Below, piece by piece: positions 62,767-64,000 of a DNA stretch of 64,000 nucleotides. The DNA comes from Caulobacteraceae bacterium. Its GTDB lineage: Bacteria; Pseudomonadota; Alphaproteobacteria; Caulobacterales; Caulobacteraceae. The stretch is taken from NCBI GenBank assembly GCA_031291645.1, contig JARLIQ010000037.1, positions 1 to 64,000 on the forward strand, read 5' to 3'. The position numbers and the translations under genes are program-made. Each line of letters begins with the position of its first letter. Position 1 is the stretch's first letter. Under the pieces are notes generated by a model. The model was not told where the DNA came from. It ran no database searches and saw only the letters and a list, made by a program, of their open reading frames with translations.

Positions 62767-62808
62767 GCCCCCGTCGGTCCCTCGATCGTTGTGAGAGCCC
62801 TGGGGTTG
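62767..62808 (-). repeat. Right copy of ~42-bp inverted repeat flanking secretion cluster
   Basis: Reverse complement of the block at 52077-52120 with two substitutions and a one-base indel. It lies about 90 bp after the TonB/TolA-like gene and directly abuts an IS3-like end. Confidence 0.8.
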
Positions 62809-62853
62809 TGAACTGAGCCCCTTCTCTGGACGACCTGGGTTAGAGTTTCCCGG
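62809..62853 (+). repeat. IS3-like terminal fragment, right of secretion cluster
   Basis: It begins TGAACTGAGCCCC and contains CTGGACGACC and TAGAGTTTCC blocks, partly matching the fragment at 52031-52077 in the same orientation. Transposase genes are absent. Confidence 0.35.
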
Positions 62854-62941
62854 CCTCGGTCACGGCGGTGGGCTGGTGTCGCCGCCGTGATTCATGAACG
62901 CGATCGGAGGTCTGTTGCCGGCACCCTAAATCGAATTACAG

Positions 62942-63193
62942 TTATCTTATCTTCATCGTGAAAATCCACGCAATCATCACATAAGAAAAGACAATAACAA
63001 CAATCACGTGAATCGTAACAAACGTCCAAAACCAGAACGGATTTCCACCCCTGCCGAAAACCCCTCCCCATCTATTGTGTACAATACCACGGCTCACAGC
63101 GAGCCATAATTCATAACAAGAAAATAATAGCACAAAGAACAATATTATCATTGAACAAATACCACGATAGCGCCCGCGTAAAAAAACGAGCAA
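62942..63193 (-). CDS. Small AT-rich membrane protein
   Basis: Up to 83 residues from a TTG, or 69 from ATG 63151. It has two hydrophobic helices (MIILFFVLLFSCYELWLAVS and WTFVTIHVIVVIVFSYVMIA) joined by a glycine-rich loop. Base composition is far more AT-rich than the main window. Small two-helix proteins of this kind beside polymorphic toxin remnants are often orphan immunity proteins; that is an inference. Confidence 0.55.
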   Translation of the reverse strand: MLVFLRGRYRGICSMIILFFVLLFSCYELWLAVSRGIVHNRWGGVFGRGGNPFWFWTFVTIHVIVVIVFSYVMIAWIFTMKIR

Positions 63194-63295
63194 ATCTTAA
63201 GCTCTATCGGAACAACGCCGCAAATACCGACCTCTATCATTGGCAATTCGCCCTACTCCTATCGAAACATTCAATCCTTCGCTGGGTTTCGTCGG

Positions 63296-63421
63296 TCAAC
63301 TGGTCGGGAATTCCAGAAACGGCTGAATCCGCGCCCACTCCTCGTCGGTTAAATCCGTCGGGTAGCGCTTGGTCTTCTGCTCGATCTCGGCCATCCGGCC
63401 ACGCGTCGCTGGGGTCCACAT
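63296..63421 (-). pseudogene. Truncated IS5-family transposase (N-terminal 41 residues)
   Basis: The frame starts with ATG at 63421 and reads MAEIEQKTKRYPTDLTDEEW followed by ARIQPFLEF, the characteristic N-terminus of IS5-group transposases with a DUF4096-type domain. It stops after 41 residues instead of continuing to the catalytic core. It is a remnant of an insertion. Confidence 0.75.
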
Positions 63422-63602
63422 CTCAAGCTTGAATTACGCCAGACCAACCCGTTCAATGGGTTCTCAAACGGTCTCTGAAAGGACGCGCGGCGGTTCGGCG
63501 CGCGCCTCCGCAGGACCGCCGGCCACTCCGCCGCGGGCGGCCCAGCTTTGGCCAGCGGCCTCACTCTAGCCCCTGCAGGCTACTATCAAATGGACGAAAC
63601 GC

Positions 63603-63845
63603 CTAACCTCGCTCGGATTTAAAATACCCAACCACCAAAAAAACTACAATATCAAGCAATAACCCCGCCCCACACAACCGTGACACCGCCTCACTTCCTC
63701 GGTCAGAGGCAGAAAATGCCTCATCCCCAAAGAAAATCCCAACCGCAATAGCAAAAATGAAAAATAACACGCCCTTAATATTGGCCGGAACAAGAGTCCG
63801 CGTCGGCCCAATGCGTAAAAACCACGTTTTTCGCGCCATCCACAC
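63603..63845 (-). CDS. Small membrane protein, putative immunity protein
   Basis: About 80 residues. GTG 63845 has GAGGAG seven bases upstream; an ATG lies two codons later. Two hydrophobic helices (NIKGVLFFIFAIAVGIFFGD and LCGAGLLLDIVVFLVVGYF) flank a polar loop. It begins 12 bp after the stop of the putative toxin gene on the same strand and is AT-rich. Position and topology suggest a membrane immunity protein, but no family was recognised. Confidence 0.6.
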   Translation of the reverse strand: MWMARKTWFLRIGPTRTLVPANIKGVLFFIFAIAVGIFFGDEAFSASDRGSEAVSRLCGAGLLLDIVVFLVVGYFKSERG

Positions 63846-63856
63846 CCGTATTCTCC

Positions 63857-64000
63857 TCAAAAAATCAAATTTATCACAGAACACTTTTCAGAACGAGTAT
63901 TCAAAATGAGGGTGTTCCCGTCGCGAACGATGAACTGCACAGGGACATCGGCCGCGCTCAATTCACCGGCTTGGAGTGAGCCGGCAACATCCGAAACCGT
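63857..64000 (-). CDS. C-terminal fragment of probable polymorphic toxin (continues beyond window)
   Basis: The visible C-terminal 47 residues include LSAADVPVQFIVRDGNTLIL followed by NTRS. This DVP-V-x-x-VRDG-x-x-L-x-NTRS pattern is typical of the C-terminal toxin domains of secreted RHS- or CDI-like polymorphic toxins. The following small membrane-protein gene supports a toxin-immunity reading. The catalytic type cannot be assigned from this fragment. Confidence 0.5.
   Translation of the reverse strand, partial: TVSDVAGSLQAGELSAADVPVQFIVRDGNTLILNTRSEKCSVINLIF

Noticed and set aside
1..64000. CRISPR arrays, rRNA and tRNA genes
   Set aside because: No regularly spaced repeats and no rRNA- or tRNA-like sequences were recognised by eye.

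Overview
This is a GC-rich (roughly two-thirds G+C) stretch of bacterial chromosome or large replicon. Dense operons with ATGA/GTGA overlaps, several TonB-dependent receptors, many acyl-CoA catabolic genes, TetR/GntR regulators and a type II secretion cluster suggest an alphaproteobacterium, most likely of the Caulobacterales/Sphingomonadales type (Phenylobacterium- or Caulobacter-like). That placement is an inference from gene content; no rRNA or other marker gene is present.

Layout: (1) 1-6.1 kb holds a phosphonate uptake locus: phnD, a second phnD-like binding protein, two phnE permeases, phnC, a hexapeptide acetyltransferase and perhaps the first codons of phnN. A PfkB-type sugar kinase lies on the opposite strand between phnE and phnC. 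Two good PhoB-box-like repeats lie upstream of phnD and phnC. (2) 6.2-8 kb is an accessory patch with a small HEPN-like protein and an AbrB/PIN antitoxin-toxin pair. (3) 8-33.3 kb is a large catabolic region: a TonB receptor, an acyl-CoA synthetase and hydratase, a two-subunit MaoC hydratase, and a run of leftward genes encoding a P450, thiolase, paired acyl-CoA dehydrogenases, two crotonases, a DUF35 protein, an extradiol dioxygenase, a fused indolepyruvate-type ferredoxin oxidoreductase, an Ltp2-like thiolase homologue, a VOC protein, an SDR, a TetR regulator and a further acyl-CoA dehydrogenase. The set resembles steroid or terpenoid side-chain degradation (P450, heteromeric dehydrogenase, MaoC pair, Ltp2/DUF35 aldolase) with ring cleavage added. 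A 16-bp motif, GCTCACATNNAACTCG, recurs upstream of its TetR gene, TonB receptor and acyl-CoA synthetase. (4) 31-39 kb is a second module: an ADP-forming acyl-CoA synthetase, a TonB receptor, an MFS transporter and two TetR regulators, tied together by four copies of CTAACGRTTGRCAGGYA.

(5) 39.3-43.5 kb has a GntR regulator divergent from a complete riboflavin operon (ribD-ribE-ribBA-ribH) with no recognisable FMN riboswitch. (6) 43.5-51.7 kb is a mobile-element-type island: a frameshifted gene, a Toprim protein, a long ParB-like protein and a 1435-residue methyltransferase/strawberry-notch helicase. (7) 52.1-62.7 kb is a compact type II secretion cluster (gspI-J-L-M-C-D-K-G-O-E-F) plus a divergent TonB/TolA-like gene, bracketed by near-identical inverted repeats of about 42 bp. 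(8) The right edge is AT-richer and holds remnants: a small membrane protein, a truncated IS5-type transposase, and the 3' end of a probable polymorphic toxin followed by a two-helix membrane protein that may be its immunity partner.

Working model: the TonB receptors import hydrophobic substrates, the synthetases make CoA thioesters, the flavin-dependent dehydrogenases and hydratases shorten them, and the P450 and dioxygenase supply oxygenation and ring opening. The flavin operon may support this flavoprotein load. Substrate identity cannot be read from sequence.
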